This document shows, piece after piece, positions 1-13,186 of a DNA stretch of 64,000 bases. The number at the start of each line of letters is the position of its first letter. The first letter of the stretch is position 1. Made by a program: the position numbers and the translations under genes. The notes beneath the pieces are model-generated. The model was not told the DNA's origin and did no database searches. It worked only from the letters and a program-made list of their open reading frames with translations. Origin of the DNA: Ananas comosus (Eukaryota; Streptophyta; Magnoliopsida; Poales; Bromeliaceae); the NCBI RefSeq assembly GCF_001540865.1, contig NC_033627.1, positions 11,819,186 to 11,883,185 on the forward strand, given 5' to 3'.

Positions 1-1264
1 TCTGAAGATTACGAACAGGCATAGCTAGTGGCAGTGAGATTAGATCCTGATTGGATGTATGAATATTTTATATTTTATTTGGTATAACTTTTTTTTTATC
101 TAAAAAAAAAAGAAGAGTATTTAGTAGATAAGAGCTGTGATCAAATATTTAGAATGAGAGTTATATTTGGCCTTCCGATTATTATTTTTGGAATAGAATA
201 AAATTCTGTTTGGATGCATGATTATCTTATTTAGTATATCTCTTTGAATTACTCGATAAAAATATAGCGTTTGTTAAATGAGTGTGATTAAAAGTGTAGA
301 ATGAATGTCATATTTGGCTTTTCGTTTCCTAAATATTGAAAGCTGCTCAAGTAAAATCAAAATGATATTTGAATAAAATATTTACGCATTCAAACAAGAA
401 TTTACTTACAAAGTCAATATCTATGTATTAAACAGTATGGGCCACCTATTGTCAGAGGCATAATCTACCTTCATAAGCAATGTAGTCTAATCCACGCATC
501 ACGTGCAATAATCGTTTAATATAAAAGGTAAGAATATATAAAAGCCAGTTTACAAGACTTCCATTTGGCAGTGAACAATATCATTGCTATGCTCACAATC
601 TCTCTTTATTAAAAACAAGAAAGAAGGGGAGAAAAAAAAAAAAAAGAAACTGAAAATATGACAACTAACTAATTAAAAGTAAAATGAAAGTAATGGAAAC
701 ACCAAAAGATCCAAATTGAAACATTTCGTAATATACAGGAAGAGCAAAAGCAAATTTATTTACCATAATTAGATAATAACGCATCTGTTAGATTCCAGCT
801 TCTAGATCGTGCAAGATCATAGAGAGAGCCATACACGCAGTAGGGGGAGGTGGGAGTGATTCCTCCTCCATGTTGTTAGATATTATACTTCTTATATACT
901 AAAACAAAGTGATATCCCATTTACTCGCAAGAAAATAAATCAAGAAGTAACAAGTAGTTAGTAATTACACCCGTCTCAGTATGGCGAAAAAGATTTTTCA
1001 CTTTGAAGAAGCAAAAGTGTCGAGACCAACTACGACTTTATTGAAAGTGAATAGTAGTTACAAATAGTCCACAAATTAAACCCAAATTGCCCCAATTTCT
1101 TTACATAAAGGAAAGTCCCTACTGGATTTACAAATGAAGATTTAAGTTGCATGTAGTTTGATGAAATAACAGTGAAGTAACGAGTGCTAACAACACCAGT
1201 TTGTTCAAACATATTATTTACTTTGCAAAGTAGAGCACCAGATTACCTGAAAAGTTCTGTACCT
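1..1264. other. intergenic, AT-rich, repeat remnants
   Basis: This is the 3' flank of the acyl-activating enzyme gene. Stretches near 40-400 resemble the foldback family seen again at 47602-48124 and 63014-63310: phrases like GATTGGATG at one side and CATTCAAA at the other. I see no credible coding region; short open frames here have no recognisable content. Confidence 0.5.
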
Positions 1265-4200
1265 TCAAAGTTTGCTCCCGCGCGGTCTCGAGAGGCTCCC
1301 CATGGCCTTCGCCTTCTCCCGGAGGATAAACTTCTGCGTCTTTCCCGTCGAAGTTTTAGGAAGATCATCGAACACTACTGTTCGAGGAGCCATGAAATGC
1401 GGCAGCTTCTCCCTGCAAAACCTAATGATCTCTTCAGCAGTAGCATGCGAGCCATCCTTCAGCGTCACGAAAGCGCACGGCGTCTCCCCCCAGTACTCAT
1501 CGGGCCGCCCCACAACCGCCGTGTCGAGCACCGCGGGATGATTGAAAAGAACGGATTCAACCTCAATCGTGCTTATATTCTCCCCGCCGGAGATAATAAT
1601 ATCCTTTGACCTATCCTTTAGTTGTATATAACCATCGGAATGCCTCACGGCGAGGTCCCCTGATCTATACCACCCCCCAGCTAGGGCTTCTCTAGTTGCA
1701 TTTTCATCTTTGTAGTACCCGCTCATCACAGTGTTGCCTCTAAACATTACCTCCCCCATTGTTTTCCCATCGAACGGAACACTCTTCATCGTAGTAGGAT
1801 CTTTAATGTCGATCTCCTCGATCCCGAGATGGTGAAGGCCCTGTCGTGCTTTGATCTTTGCGCGCTCCTCTCCAGGCAAGAGGTCCCACTTGGGTTTCCA
1901 TGTGCAAACGGTTGCCGGGCCGTAGGTTTCAGTGAGACCATAGGAGTGTGTTACACGAAAACCTAGCTCCTCCATTTTGAACAGAACATGGGGTGGCGGG
2001 GGTGCACCGCCAGTCATCACAGCGACTATTCCAGGAAGAGGTTTTCGGTGAGCAGCTGGGGCGTTTATAATCATGTTTAAAATGGTCGGGGCGCCACCCA
2101 TGTGAGTTACCTTGTGTTCGGCTATATTGTCGAAAATGACCTTTGCAGAGACGTTTCTAGTGCATATGTTTGTTCCTCCTTGCACGGCAATGCCCCAAGG
2201 AAGGCACCACCCATTACAGTGAAACATGGGTACAGTCCACAAATAAACAGGCATTGTGGTAATATCATTCAAAAGGATCGTAGCAATGGCATTAAGGTAC
2301 GCTCCTCGATGAGAGTAGATTACCCCTTTTGGTCTCGATGTGGTGCCAGAAGTATAGTTTAGTGAAATAGGGTCACATTCATCTATCGGCCATTTAATCT
2401 CAAAGTGTGGAGATGCAGTCCGTAGGAGAGTTTCATACTCCATATGATCTGCAGCAGATGCTTTACCAAAGTCGTTGATAATAACTAGAGAGGGAGGGCT
2501 TACATTAGCTTGAGAGAGAAGCTTCAGAGCTCCATGGGCATTTTCGAGCAACTCAGAGTCGACAAAGAGAACTTTGGCCTCAGAGTGCTTTAGAAGGACT
2601 GATAGCATAGCTGAATCATGGCGTGTGTTAAGTGTACAGAGAACAGCACCGGCCATTGGAACACCAAAATGTAGTTCGTACATTGCTGGAATGTTCGGCG
2701 CAAGTACAGCAACCTGGTCCACCAAGTTAAATTATGGTCATGAAAGTAAAAGATTAAGTTGATAGTAGTCTGCTCGTTTGGTCGATGACCAAATTGGCAA
2801 TAAAGCAAATGAGTGTTAAGGGGTTGTAGTGAGCAGATGGTTGTTCATCGGTCGTAGTGAAAAGGAATTTGTGGATGCCATAATTGCAAGCACAAGTGAC
2901 TAAATAAGAATTTCTCAATTACACAAATTTAAGACTCAGATATTACTGAATTGGTATACCAAAATGATTACTGATACAACATATGTTGTTTGGAGTTCTG
3001 AGAATGAACATTTCATAACCAATCAATGGAAAACATAGGGATCAACAGAATGAAACACTTAACTAATAGATCTGGTAATAAACCTGCATAAAATTAGTTA
3101 TATCTAATAGTTACTCTTCATAATTTAGACTAGTGACGAAGATAAAACCAGTTACCTATGTCGTGACAAAGTTGACTTGATTTGCTGAATTCAAAACCAC
3201 AAGGTAACAGATAGTCATTAATTAAAAAGGATAGATACAGAGGACAAGAAGAAGAATTGTCTACATGAATTCTAATCCTGACTCAGGAGAACAACTTAAC
3301 TGCAAACTAAATTAAACTAGTTCAGTAAAAAGCTGATATGTTCAAAGTGCTATTCAACAGAAGATCCACAGAATTATTATATGTATGAAATTACCGGAAC
3401 AGCAGTCTTCAAAAACAAAGATGTTATGTAAAGCTTCCAATAACTCCCCATCAGTGCTCATGAATGTTAGTTACAGTTGCATATACTTCAGATAAATAAA
3501 GCATGCCATACAACTGACAATTTTGTTCTTAGATAATGAACTAGATTGATGGACAGGATAGCAAAATAACTCTAGGTATCAAGCATGTAGAACCTTAGAT
3601 GGCCGGCGAATTTTGAAAATTAAACTGGAGTAACCAAATGCCTGGAATTTGCTTGTTCTTGCAAGAATTGATTACAATTGCCTAATCATGGAGTAATCAT
3701 GCATCCTATAGGATCTCAAACTTACTATTATCTATTAATTCCATCTTAACATTTATCTTATTCTACTGCATCCATACTTCCATTTTTTATTTTAATTTCA
3801 TGTTCTATAAATCAGAAACGACTAACTGATCGTCATACTAATGCTTCTGCCAAAAAGTATGTTAATGATAAAACTCTTACACCTTCGCAGAAAAGTAGCT
3901 CAATTTATAGTGCTGGTTGAGGCCAGGAGCTAAGTATTTCCATCAAACTGAATGTCATAACCAGCAATAGCTTTTTCTGTCGGCTGAGACGCCAGTTTAT
4001 TGGTTAACTTAATTATATTCCCTGAGTGCTTATATCACACATCCAATAATGAAACTTTTGAATTAAAATAATAATTTTTAGTATAAGGTAACCAAGATGG
4101 CCCTGTCATGAAGTAGTTAAACTATTTAGAAATGACCCCCTCTTTTTTTCTTTTTTCTTTTTTTTTGTTGTGACGGACACGTTCTTAACTTTTGATTTTT

Positions 4201-5389
4201 GGGATTGACGATGATTTTAGTCAAATAAATTGGGGTGTTTTATCAAATTAATCGAGGATTCTGTCAAATTTAATGGTTTTAATCACTTTTTAGCAAATGA
4301 AAATAGGAAAGATTAATGAGTGATAGCTAATAAAACCATGAAACTTATCAAAAGTTTTAACTTAACAAATTAGAATAACTCAAATAAAAAAAAAGAAGTA
4401 AAGGAGGTGCCAATCAAAAAAAGTGAAATTGAAGGACCTATTTTAAAATAGCCTATAGTTGCAGAGATCCCCACACATTTCCCAACCGAAAAAGAAAACC
4501 CAATAAACCCAGCAGAAGAACAAATAGAAAGATTCAGCAGAATCTATGCTCCATATTTTCTGAAACTGTGCAGCAAAACATATGAGGCACAAAACAGAGC
4601 AGCAGTAGAGAAGCAAAATAGTTGTCGATTCAAATTTCGGCAAAAATATGTGTCGATTGATCAAAACAACGACTAGCATTCACAACCATACCATCACTGT
4701 ATTATTTTTAAAAAAAAAAACAAAAACACAAACACACACACCCACACACACACACAAATCCGAGCTAATTCCAATTAATGAAATAGGTCCCACTGATTTT
4801 TCTTTTTTTTTTAAAAAAAAACACGTCAAACAAGGTTCAAAATCGAGCAAACAACAATAAATGCTTACAAAAACCTAAAATCATATCAATCAACTAGTAG
4901 TAAAACTCAAAACAACAAATTCCTACATCATCCACCATTACAAACATACCAAACAAGATTCAAATGGACCAAACAAGTACCAATTCTATAAGAAAAGCTA
5001 TAATCAGGTCAATCAAGTAGTAGTAAAACTCAAACGAACTGGTTCGCACATCATCCACAACCACAAGCACATCAAACATGATCCAAATTGCTCAAGAAAC
5101 AACAAAACCTTAACAAAAACCTAAAAATTAGAACGATCAACTACTAGTTCGAATCAAAGAGAGAGAGAGAGGGGGGGGGGAGGGGATTTACGACGTCGCG
5201 GCGATCGATCCCCAAGCGTGCGAGGGCCGAGGCGAGCCTGAGGCACCGGTCGCGCGTCTCCCGCCACGTGCGGCGGCTTCCGCCATGGGCGACCGCGGCG
5301 CCGTCGCCGTAGACGACCGCGGCGCGCTCCAAGAAGCTGATGGGGGTGAGCGGAGCGTAGTTGGCGGAGCACCGCACCGTACCCTCCAT
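1265..5389 (-). CDS. AAE1: peroxisomal acyl-activating enzyme (AMP-forming acyl-CoA ligase, AAE1 type)
   Basis: Two coding exons, 5192-5389 and 1265-2713, joined in phase 0 across a 2.5 kb GT-AG intron, give 548 residues, normal for the family. The protein activates a carboxylic acid with ATP to an acyl-adenylate and transfers it to CoA. Visible motifs are the phosphate-binding loop [11 protein letters not shown] (about 186-196), [11 protein letters not shown] (323-332), the hinge region with YRSGD (about 415-419), and the catalytic lysine in PKTSTGK (K524). The last three residues are SKL, a peroxisomal targeting signal type 1, so it should act in peroxisomes. The start MEGTVRC matches the usual N-terminus of plant AAE1. 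It is divergent from AUG4, with about 775 bp between start codons. Family membership is near certain; the natural substrate (short or medium chain acid) cannot be read from the sequence. Confidence 0.95.
2714..5191 (-). other. large intron of the acyl-activating enzyme gene
   Basis: A single intron of about 2.5 kb with donor GTAAAT at 5191 and acceptor AG at 2714-2715. It is AT-rich, with poly-T, CACA and GA microsatellites (about 4728-4755 and 5158-5180). No other gene is visible inside it. Confidence 0.85.
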
Positions 5390-5479
5390 TGTTGGAGCTC
5401 GAGAGGGATCGAGAGAGAGAGAGAGAAAGTGTGTGTGAGAGTGACGAGACCCTACGAAATGTGTGCGTGAGAGAGGATT

Positions 5480-5491
5480 ATATTATATATA
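5480..5491 (-). promoter_or_regulatory. possible TATA box of the acyl-activating enzyme gene
   Basis: On the minus strand this reads as an uninterrupted TATATATAA-like stretch about 90-100 bases upstream of the AAE1 start codon, with a GA/CT-rich 5' leader (5400-5430) between. It overlaps the 8-bp target duplication of the MITE beginning at 5494. Position and composition fit a core promoter, but no transcript start is available. Confidence 0.45.
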
Positions 5492-5493
5492 GT

Positions 5494-5848
5494 AGGAAAA
5501 ACTTCAAAAACCCCACTGTAGTTTCGCACGTTCTTACTTTACTACCCGTTGTTTAAAGTGTATCAATTTGATGCCCTATAGTTTTTATTTTTCTCTTTTT
5601 ATTACCAATTTCACTTTTTTTTTTAAAAATCAGTGACAAAGTTAAAATTAAAGGGTACTAAAATGAATATTTGATAAACCTAGCTCGGTATTTGAAAGTT
5701 TTCTGTATATAATTTAACGAAATATTAACGAAAAAGCTACCGAAAAGAAAAAAATGAAACTATAGAGCACCAAATTAATACACTTTAACCTACAAGGTAC
5801 TAAAGTGAGAACGTATGAAACTACAGGGGTTTTTTTTGAAGTTTTCCC
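5494..5848. mobile_element. foldback MITE, family A copy 1 (8-bp target duplication)
   Basis: A 355-bp palindromic element. The left end AGGAAAAACTTCAAA is the inverse of the right end TTGAAGTTTTCCC, and the two halves are complementary through most of their length. It is flanked by TATATAGT (5486-5493) and TATATAAT (5849-5856), a 7 of 8 match. Copy 2 at 32606-32957 has a perfect 8-bp duplication, which suggests an hAT-type origin. No coding capacity. It lies in the promoter between AAE1 and AUG4. Confidence 0.8.
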
Positions 5849-6163
5849 TATATAATATGATGTAACCGCGTCATTTTCGTTTTTTTTAATGATAAGAACT
5901 GAGTGAGTGTTTTAACGGTATAATCAATATGCAAATTTCAGATTCTGGAGGGATATATTTGTAAATTGACCTGGCCTCAAAAACCTTTGAAGGGAACCGA
6001 AATAATTTTGAATTAGAGACGTCCCATATAACATCATAAGAAGTTTCAAAATTTCAGAAGGAAAAAAAAAAAAAAAAAAATCTAAACCCAAACAAAGAAC
6101 CCATCGTCCTCCTCCGCCGCCGCGCGCCGCCGATCGCCGCCGCTCGCCGGCGCGCCAACCACC

Positions 6164-6321
6164 ATGGCCAAGGCGGCGCCGCCGCCGCTCACCCCGCCGC
6201 CCGAGGTGGCGCACCTGATCGAGCAGCTCGAGCGCCATTGCCTCGCCCCCGACGGTTCCCTTCTCTCCAGATTCGCCTACTCCGATCTCCTCCAAGTAAT
6301 CCCCTCTCTCTCACTCGATTC

Positions 6322-6352
<31 letters not shown>

Positions 6353-9300
6353 AGGTGATTTCAATGGTAGGCGAGGGAGGAGATGACAAGGGAGAGGGCG
6401 CGGTACTTGGAAGCCATGGTGAGTATCGTCTTCTCCCACTGTATGAGCGCGATCTAGGGTTAGGGTTTCAGTTTTGTGCGGAATGTGTTGGTTAAGGGAG
6501 CGGTACCTTGACTATTTGTGCCCTTTGTAGGCGGTTTACTCCGAAGCGATCGCGATGGTGGAGGAATACCAACAGGCGGTCGCGGTGAAGAATCTTGGTG
6601 GGGGTGTTAAAGATATTCAGGGCCTTTATCCGCATCTTGGGTTGAATTGCTCCCCCCAGGTTTAAGATCTCTCGCTTTTGGTGTAATTTTTCGTCGGATC
6701 TTGTTGAAGAATTAGGTAAATGAGCTTATTCAGATGCTAATGATAGTAGAATATTGGCCTTTTCGAAAATTAGTAGGATAAAACTGGGAATTTTGGTGTA
6801 GTGGAGATGGTAATGTATTACTCCAGCAAAAGGTGGTGAGTTGTTCGCATATAAATTACTTGGGAAACTTTAGTTCAAACTGTATGTTGTGAAGAAAATG
6901 GAATGTTTATATGACAGTGTTGAATATTCAGACAAAGAATGAAAACACTTTGCTATTTCTGCAGGCTAGATGTTTGTGGATATGTCACAATGAAGAAGCA
7001 AGTGTTTCTTACTTAATTTGGTGTACATTTAGAATTTTCTTTGGAAAATGTTTGTCTTAACATTATTTGGACTGTTAAATCTTTGATTTTCTGCTGCTAA
7101 GTTTTACGCTAACATGAATACCTCGTAAGTTTTATGTAAGCTTCGAAAGATATATGACAAGTCTATACTTAAGGAGTGAATCAAATCACATTTAAGGAAA
7201 TAAGAGTTGGATTTTGCCAATTAAGGAATCCATCGTCCAAATAAGGAAATTTACGCCCATCGTCATAGATATTATGTACTCTAGAAGAACAGTTATGTAG
7301 TTTCACTGGTTCCTGAGTCTACACTAGCAAATTTTGCAAGCTACACAGTTGTGAAAAAAGTGATGGTGCTAATATTAAAGATGCTATTGGAGAGGATGAT
7401 GCCTATATGCCCTATTGGAGAGGATGTGTTTATGCAGTATTTTTCATGGCTTGTATCCTCTCTTGAAAATATGATTCATCTTATCATACCGTTGAATTAA
7501 CCTGTCAAACTCATTTAAAGTTTTTTACTGTTCGTATGCCAACAAAATATGCACACATGTAACCATTTACTTGATCCTATATTTTCAGGTTTATGAGTCA
7601 CTTGAGCACCGTTTAACTGTTGCAGAGGCTGCTCAGAGGTTGAGGCTTCCTCTTCTTTCGAATGATGGAGAAATTCATGAAGAAGAGATAGAAAAATTAA
7701 GCACAGTGTCAAGGAGCTCTTTTGATAGTACAGCAACAAGTGTCACACCTAGCTTAAGCTCAAATTCAACAAGCTACATTAATAACTATACAAACAGCGC
7801 TGCTAGTGTGTTGAGTGCTGTTCCACCTAGTAATTTTGATACAGCTGAACTTGGAGTTGGCGGTGTGCCAGATCGTTTTCTTGGAATAACCCCAGGTTAT
7901 CTGTATCAAGTGCAACAAGAGCAGCCTGCCATGACTGTGGTATGTCAAGAAAATGAATTGAATAATTTGAGGTTGTACGGGTTTGTGTGGCCTGGCTGGA
8001 GCTTCTGCACAAGTCCATTTTCAGAAGAGCTGTTTTGGAAAAGAATTAATAGTTTTTTCTGTAAAATTTCCCAACAGTTTCTTGCTACAGCACAAGCACA
8101 AGATTCTATTCAAATGTCTCCTTTGCGCCACAAAGCTCATTTCAGTGTCCTGTGGCAGCAAAAACTTTAGGCTTTATGTCTGCGAAATGCTTGACCACTG
8201 CTTTGTGGAGTTAAAAAACTGTCCCAGAAGCCTCTCCAAATGGACACTTATAAGCAGACTTGCAGATTTTTTTTTGTTGTTGTTTTTTTTTTTTTGTCAC
8301 CTCTTATAGTTCCCGTCAAAGTTTATTAGACAGGGAAAGTGTTTGCTGTATGTTTTTTTAGTATATTTCTCTCCTATGCTGCATCTTGTAGTTCTTGGCA
8401 AGATTTGAGCACTCCAAATTTAATTTGTGTCTTCTTAACGCATCTCTCCTTCATTGTTCTGTCATTCTAGGACATGGTAGAGTATCAGAGATCGCTTGTT
8501 AGAGAGATTGAGGCCCGCTTAGAAGCAAAATGTGATACATTAGCTGATATCTTCGCAATGGATGACATTGGTGAGCGTATCTTGAAGCATTTCTGTATAT
8601 TAAGGCATATTTGTCTGTCTATGACAATTAGAAATTTTCATATTTGTGAGCAGATTCCTCTTCTCTAAGTCAGATCTCAAGTGCTCGGCTTCCAGAAAGG
8701 TAAACTTGCTGTTTAATCATTGGTTCTTTGCTATATTTCACTTTCCTTCTGCTCATAGTCTTGCCTTTGAAATTTGTTGCTTTTATATGTTATATTTGTT
8801 GAAAGATCTTTATTCCTTCTATGTCTTTTAAATATTGTCCTGAATACGACACTCCTTGGAATAATATTTTGTCGTCTTTGTTTTTCTTTTCTTTTACTTT
8901 TTGTCAATTTAATTGGTTCTTTGTTGTTTGAGTCTGGTATATTAACTTAATTGGTGTTGATTGTATTTCTTTTGACTGAAAAGTGTTAGCGACTATAATG
9001 CTATACATCGATCTTCTCCAATTATGTAGTGAGTTCTGGTGACAGTGGAATTTAGCTGACTAATCATGAAGTTGCTTGTAACGTGATGTGTCAATTTTTG
9101 CTAGAATTACTGCTATTAATGATTTTTTTATTTTCATCTGAGTTACTCTTTTACTGCCCTGATATTCATAGATGCCCTAGGGACAAATAGCTGTTTAAGT
9201 TTTTCTAACCATATTTTATTTCTTTCTGTCAGGGTCAAGTTTATTATTGAGGCAATTGAAAAGGAAGAGGCTCTTTTACTTGACGATCTTTCTTCAATGG

Positions 9301-11663
9301 ACAGGAAATTTGCTGAACACTACAACGTATATTCCTAATTTTAGTTTTATTTTAGATTGCAGTTTTCCCTTATAGTTGGTGATTCCTTTTCACTGATGGG
9401 CTAGTATGATTGACTCGAAACAATTTTTCGTAATGTTAAGGTTCTAGAACAAATTCTTGCGGTGCTTTTTAAATTTGTCAAAGATCTGAAGCTGCAACAT
9501 CAGCATCAATATGTAAGCCTATCTTACTTGTTTATTTCTGCAATAGTTGCGAGCGAAAAAACTGATTGCAAATAACAGTATCTATTCTTGTAGCTGATAC
9601 TAGCATTGATTATGAATAGCTGTCACTTCTTTATACCTTCTTTATTCTATTCCTGGAACAGGATGAATTGAAGAAGACCTGGCTTTGTAAACGGTGTCAA
9701 ACAATGAATGCCAAATTGAGGTTTGGCTCTGAAATTTTTCTTAAAAGTTATCTTTGATCATTGCCAATGGCTATTAATACTCTTTTTAAGTCTGTTTACA
9801 TGCCATTTTTAAGAATTGTTCTTTTGCAGTAATTGTTTTTCTTGGAGAGATATGTATTTACCCCTGCAAACTTTAGATATGTTTAAACCTATTGTGCTAT
9901 CATTCTGTTCTATAGCAACTAAACCACTAGAAATGTTATTTTTGTAAAAAACAAACCAGCTAGTTAAATGATGAAACATAACATCGTAGTTCATCTCTCT
10001 CTATTCTCTATTTTTGAAGTTTTTAGAATTTCTCCCATATTGATACTTACTAGCTCCAAGTAACTACAAGGATGCTAAGATTATATCAAAAATGGCCTTA
10101 AGGTTTGCACATCAAAGTGACACAAGACTTAATACCTCACTTCTTTTTTTTTCCTCCTTAAAGCTCTATCTTAACTCCTAGCTTTAGAGCAAGGGAAGTG
10201 CTATTATAAAAATTAAATGAAGATTGACTGATTGTGTTGTGTTGTTTGTTTTTCTTATTAGCAATCTCTTGCCCGCTTAATTTTTTATCATAACAGTGTA
10301 TCTAATAAATAACTACCCTTATCAAGGGAAACATTATTATTTCAGGAACCAAATCATGAAATAAAAACATTTCTCCTTTCATTTGGCAAGGTGCTAGAAT
10401 CTGTTGTTACTTGCAATGTCACAAATGTAGATCTTGACAAGCATGGTGGACGAACCATGCTGTTAGGAATTGTTTCTACATACATTATCTCTAGTGAAAA
10501 CTAATAAGCAGATATTACTTCTCATGAAGCTTCTCACGTGAAGTATCGATGACGAAAGTGTTGCCTAATGCACTAAGGGGTTGTTGGTTTCACCAAGATG
10601 TAATATTTCAAGAATCCTTTACATTTCCTATTCAAGATGGTGATATTGTCACCCATCGAACTCAGGTTGGGAAAGCATAAGAGACTTCACAGGCGCGATG
10701 GAATTATCCTAAATTCCCAAGTAGCAAGCATATTACATTACCATGGGTTAGTGGGTTTTTGTTATTCTCATAACTGATGGGAATGAATCCTTAATTAGCA
10801 AGAAAACTTGAGTCTATTGCATGCTACCAACCCATATGACATGGTACCATTCTTGTTATTCCAAATATCAGATATAAAGCATTCTTGTAATGTTACAAGT
10901 TAGCGAAACAAATGCCTCATAACTGTATTTTTCTTCATCCCTTTCTCTAACTTTAGTTGAGCTACTTGCTCCAGTTATTTCAAGATAATGAATCCTCAGT
11001 GTTTTAGCACTCTCTCGTAACTGCATTCTTCTTACTGTTGATTACAGTGTTCTCGAGCACCTTCTTTTGCGTGACACCTACACTAAGGACTCCGTGCAAG
11101 CGCTGCATAGGATAAGGTATTATTCACAATTCAACATTTGAAAAGTATTGCATTTTTAGGTGAATATATCACATAGCACCACTTGCTGCAGGAAGTATCT
11201 TCTGGAAGCAACAGAAGAAGCATCAATTGCTTACAATAAAGCGGTATGATTTTAGTATGTACTAAGTTGTTTATTAGTGCTGCAGTTTGGCACATCATTG
11301 TTGGGCAAGGAATTAAACAAACATTGTTTGTTTCAAGCGTTGTTGATATTTTCCTTTTTGTTTTATTGTAGAATCTTCTTATATGCTTTGATGATTGTTC
11401 ACTTGATGCATGATCTTACATTTAGGTTACACGTCTACGTGAATATCAAGGTGTGGACCCACATTTCGATACGATTGCCAGGCAGTATCATGAGATTGTA
11501 AAAGTAAGTTTTCCCTTTTTTGATTTTCTTTATTTGTTAGTAAATCAAGTTTAATGATTACTTCTGATTAAATTTTAAACCGCAGAAACTGGAGGGCATG
11601 CAATGGACAATTCACCAGGTTGAAATGGACTTGAAACGCTCCCTTGATCATCCTACCGCCTAG
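6164..11663 (+). CDS. AUG4: AUGMIN subunit 4 (HAUS4-like)
   Basis: Thirteen exons: 6164-6295, 6371-6418, 6531-6659, 7589-7939, 8471-8570, 8654-8699, 9233-9326, 9441-9512, 9662-9720, 11048-11116, 11192-11243, 11426-11503, 11586-11663. All have GT-AG borders and compatible phases, giving 435 residues. The N-terminal phrase IEQLERHCLAPDGSL and the following REEM..ER..YLEAM segment are diagnostic of plant AUG4. Augmin recruits gamma-tubulin to existing microtubules for spindle and phragmoplast assembly. A Ser/Thr-rich linker lies at about residues 141-181; the rest is charged and helical-looking. The first exon is very GC-rich with a Pro/Ala start, typical of monocot 5' ends. The start at 6164 sits in a CCACCATGG context. 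It is transcribed away from AAE1 and converges on the sialyltransferase-like gene. Splice borders come from sequence and frame only. Confidence 0.93.
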
Positions 11664-12204
11664 TTTAATCCAAGTAAGATTCCTAGCATTTTACGTTTTC
11701 TTGGCACAGCCACATGTTTTTCATACGCTATAAATTCATTTCGAACCTCTTGCTTTGTATTGCATGTTTCTAAGATAAGATGGAGACATGTATTTGACTC
11801 GTTGTTATTCTCTGCAGTTTGAAGCCCATCTCTATCCTCTTGCAATCATTTTATTTTAATGTTTTACTTTTTGAGTTACACAGCTAGATTAGGTGATTTC
11901 AAGATAGATAATAACTAATGTTATATTTTACCTTTTCTAGCTGGGTAACGGAACGAAATATTCATTAGTTGAAGTTTGAGATACATAGATGTCTATCCTT
12001 CCTTCAGGTCATTTCGTGCTGTGGAGTCGAGAGCAGAATCATCAGATAATATCTAAATCTTCTGCTAACGGATGAATATGCATGAGAAGTGAAATAACTG
12101 GATGCTGTTTTTTTTTTTTTTTTTTTTTTTNCAGAATCATCAGATAATATCTAAATCTTCTGCTAACGGATGAATATGCATGAGAAGTGAAATAACTGGA
12201 TGCT

Positions 12205-12248
<44 letters not shown>

Positions 12249-13186
12249 CCTTTTCTTTTTGTACTTTTTCCATCTTACTGCCATACGCAAAGTCTTTATT
12301 CTGGGTGTCCGTTGCATGCACTGATATCCTGATTTATTTGCGAAAGAAAAGCTGTTGTATCATAGTTAATCGTGGAGATAATTGTTGTCCATTATTTGCA
12401 AAACATTTCGCTTCTGCATCAGATGATGTCTGGTAAATATCGATAGATGGAGCTGTGACTCAAGTTTATGGGGTTGATTTCGTCCATAAAAATTCAAAGA
12501 ATATTTTAATCCAGCCCTAAATTAAGGCATCTACTTAAACATATCGTGAAGCTTGTTCTCAATATCGGTTTATCTGGCATTTGAAATGGTTCCTGTAGGT
12601 GGGAAGGAAAAGCAATCATCTAACTGTCTAAAATTTGTGAACTTCAATTTGAAATCTCTACCGATAGCTCCATACGATAGGTATCATGCAAAAATTCTAG
12701 CCAAAACTGTTAATAATAATGTTAACTGCAATTACTAGGGCATAGAAAATCCTATCTTTCGAATGCCGTGCAAAATAAATAATGCAAAAGAGAGAATATA
12801 TAGTATAATAAACATCTTTAGGTACAATATCCAATAAAAAGAATATCATTGCTTAATCTTCGCATGACAACCGAACTAAAAGGTATCATGCAAGACCTCA
12901 AAGAATCAAAAAATTTTACGCATCAACTAATACTAGAAACCCAGGTGAGAGCTTTAACTCTAAACTTCAAAAACAAACAAAGGCGCCTCCTAGCGATCTG
13001 CAGCATTTCTTTCTGTCGCCCAAAAAATGAGCCAAAGTCCTTCCAGAAACCTTTTTAAACCAGCATCACAGCGAGAGAAGAGAAGGCATGCTAAAAACTT
13101 GCCAAAAGGAATTAAAAATTTGGCAATTGATAATCCGATTAATATTATGGTCGTATAATCTCTCTTTGGTCAGATTATCCGATCCT
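11664..13186. other. convergent intergenic region between AUG4 and the sialyltransferase-like gene
   Basis: Holds the 3' untranslated regions of both genes. A single n at 12131 is flanked by the same sequence: 12034-12130 and 12132 onward both start CAGAATCATCAG and run into a poly-T tract, so the repeat is a contig-end overlap that was not merged. No further gene is seen. Confidence 0.7.
12034..12250. repeat. duplicated contig end around single-n gap with poly-T
   Basis: About 75 bases before the poly-T at 12113-12130 are repeated without visible change after the n at 12131, followed by a longer poly-T (about 12207-12248). Sequencers slip on such homopolymers, which explains the broken contig and its unmerged overlap. 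Confidence 0.85.

Noticed and set aside
5924..6295. Antisense frame opposite AUG4 exon 1
   Set aside because: Shadow frame on a GC-rich exon, with no family resemblance.
7940..8170. Extension of the AUG4 exon beyond 7939
   Set aside because: A GTATGT donor at 7940 and a correctly phased next exon at 8471 carry on the conserved protein; the extension is intron.
12042..12317. Lys-rich open frame
   Set aside because: Translation of poly-T/poly-A across an n gap.
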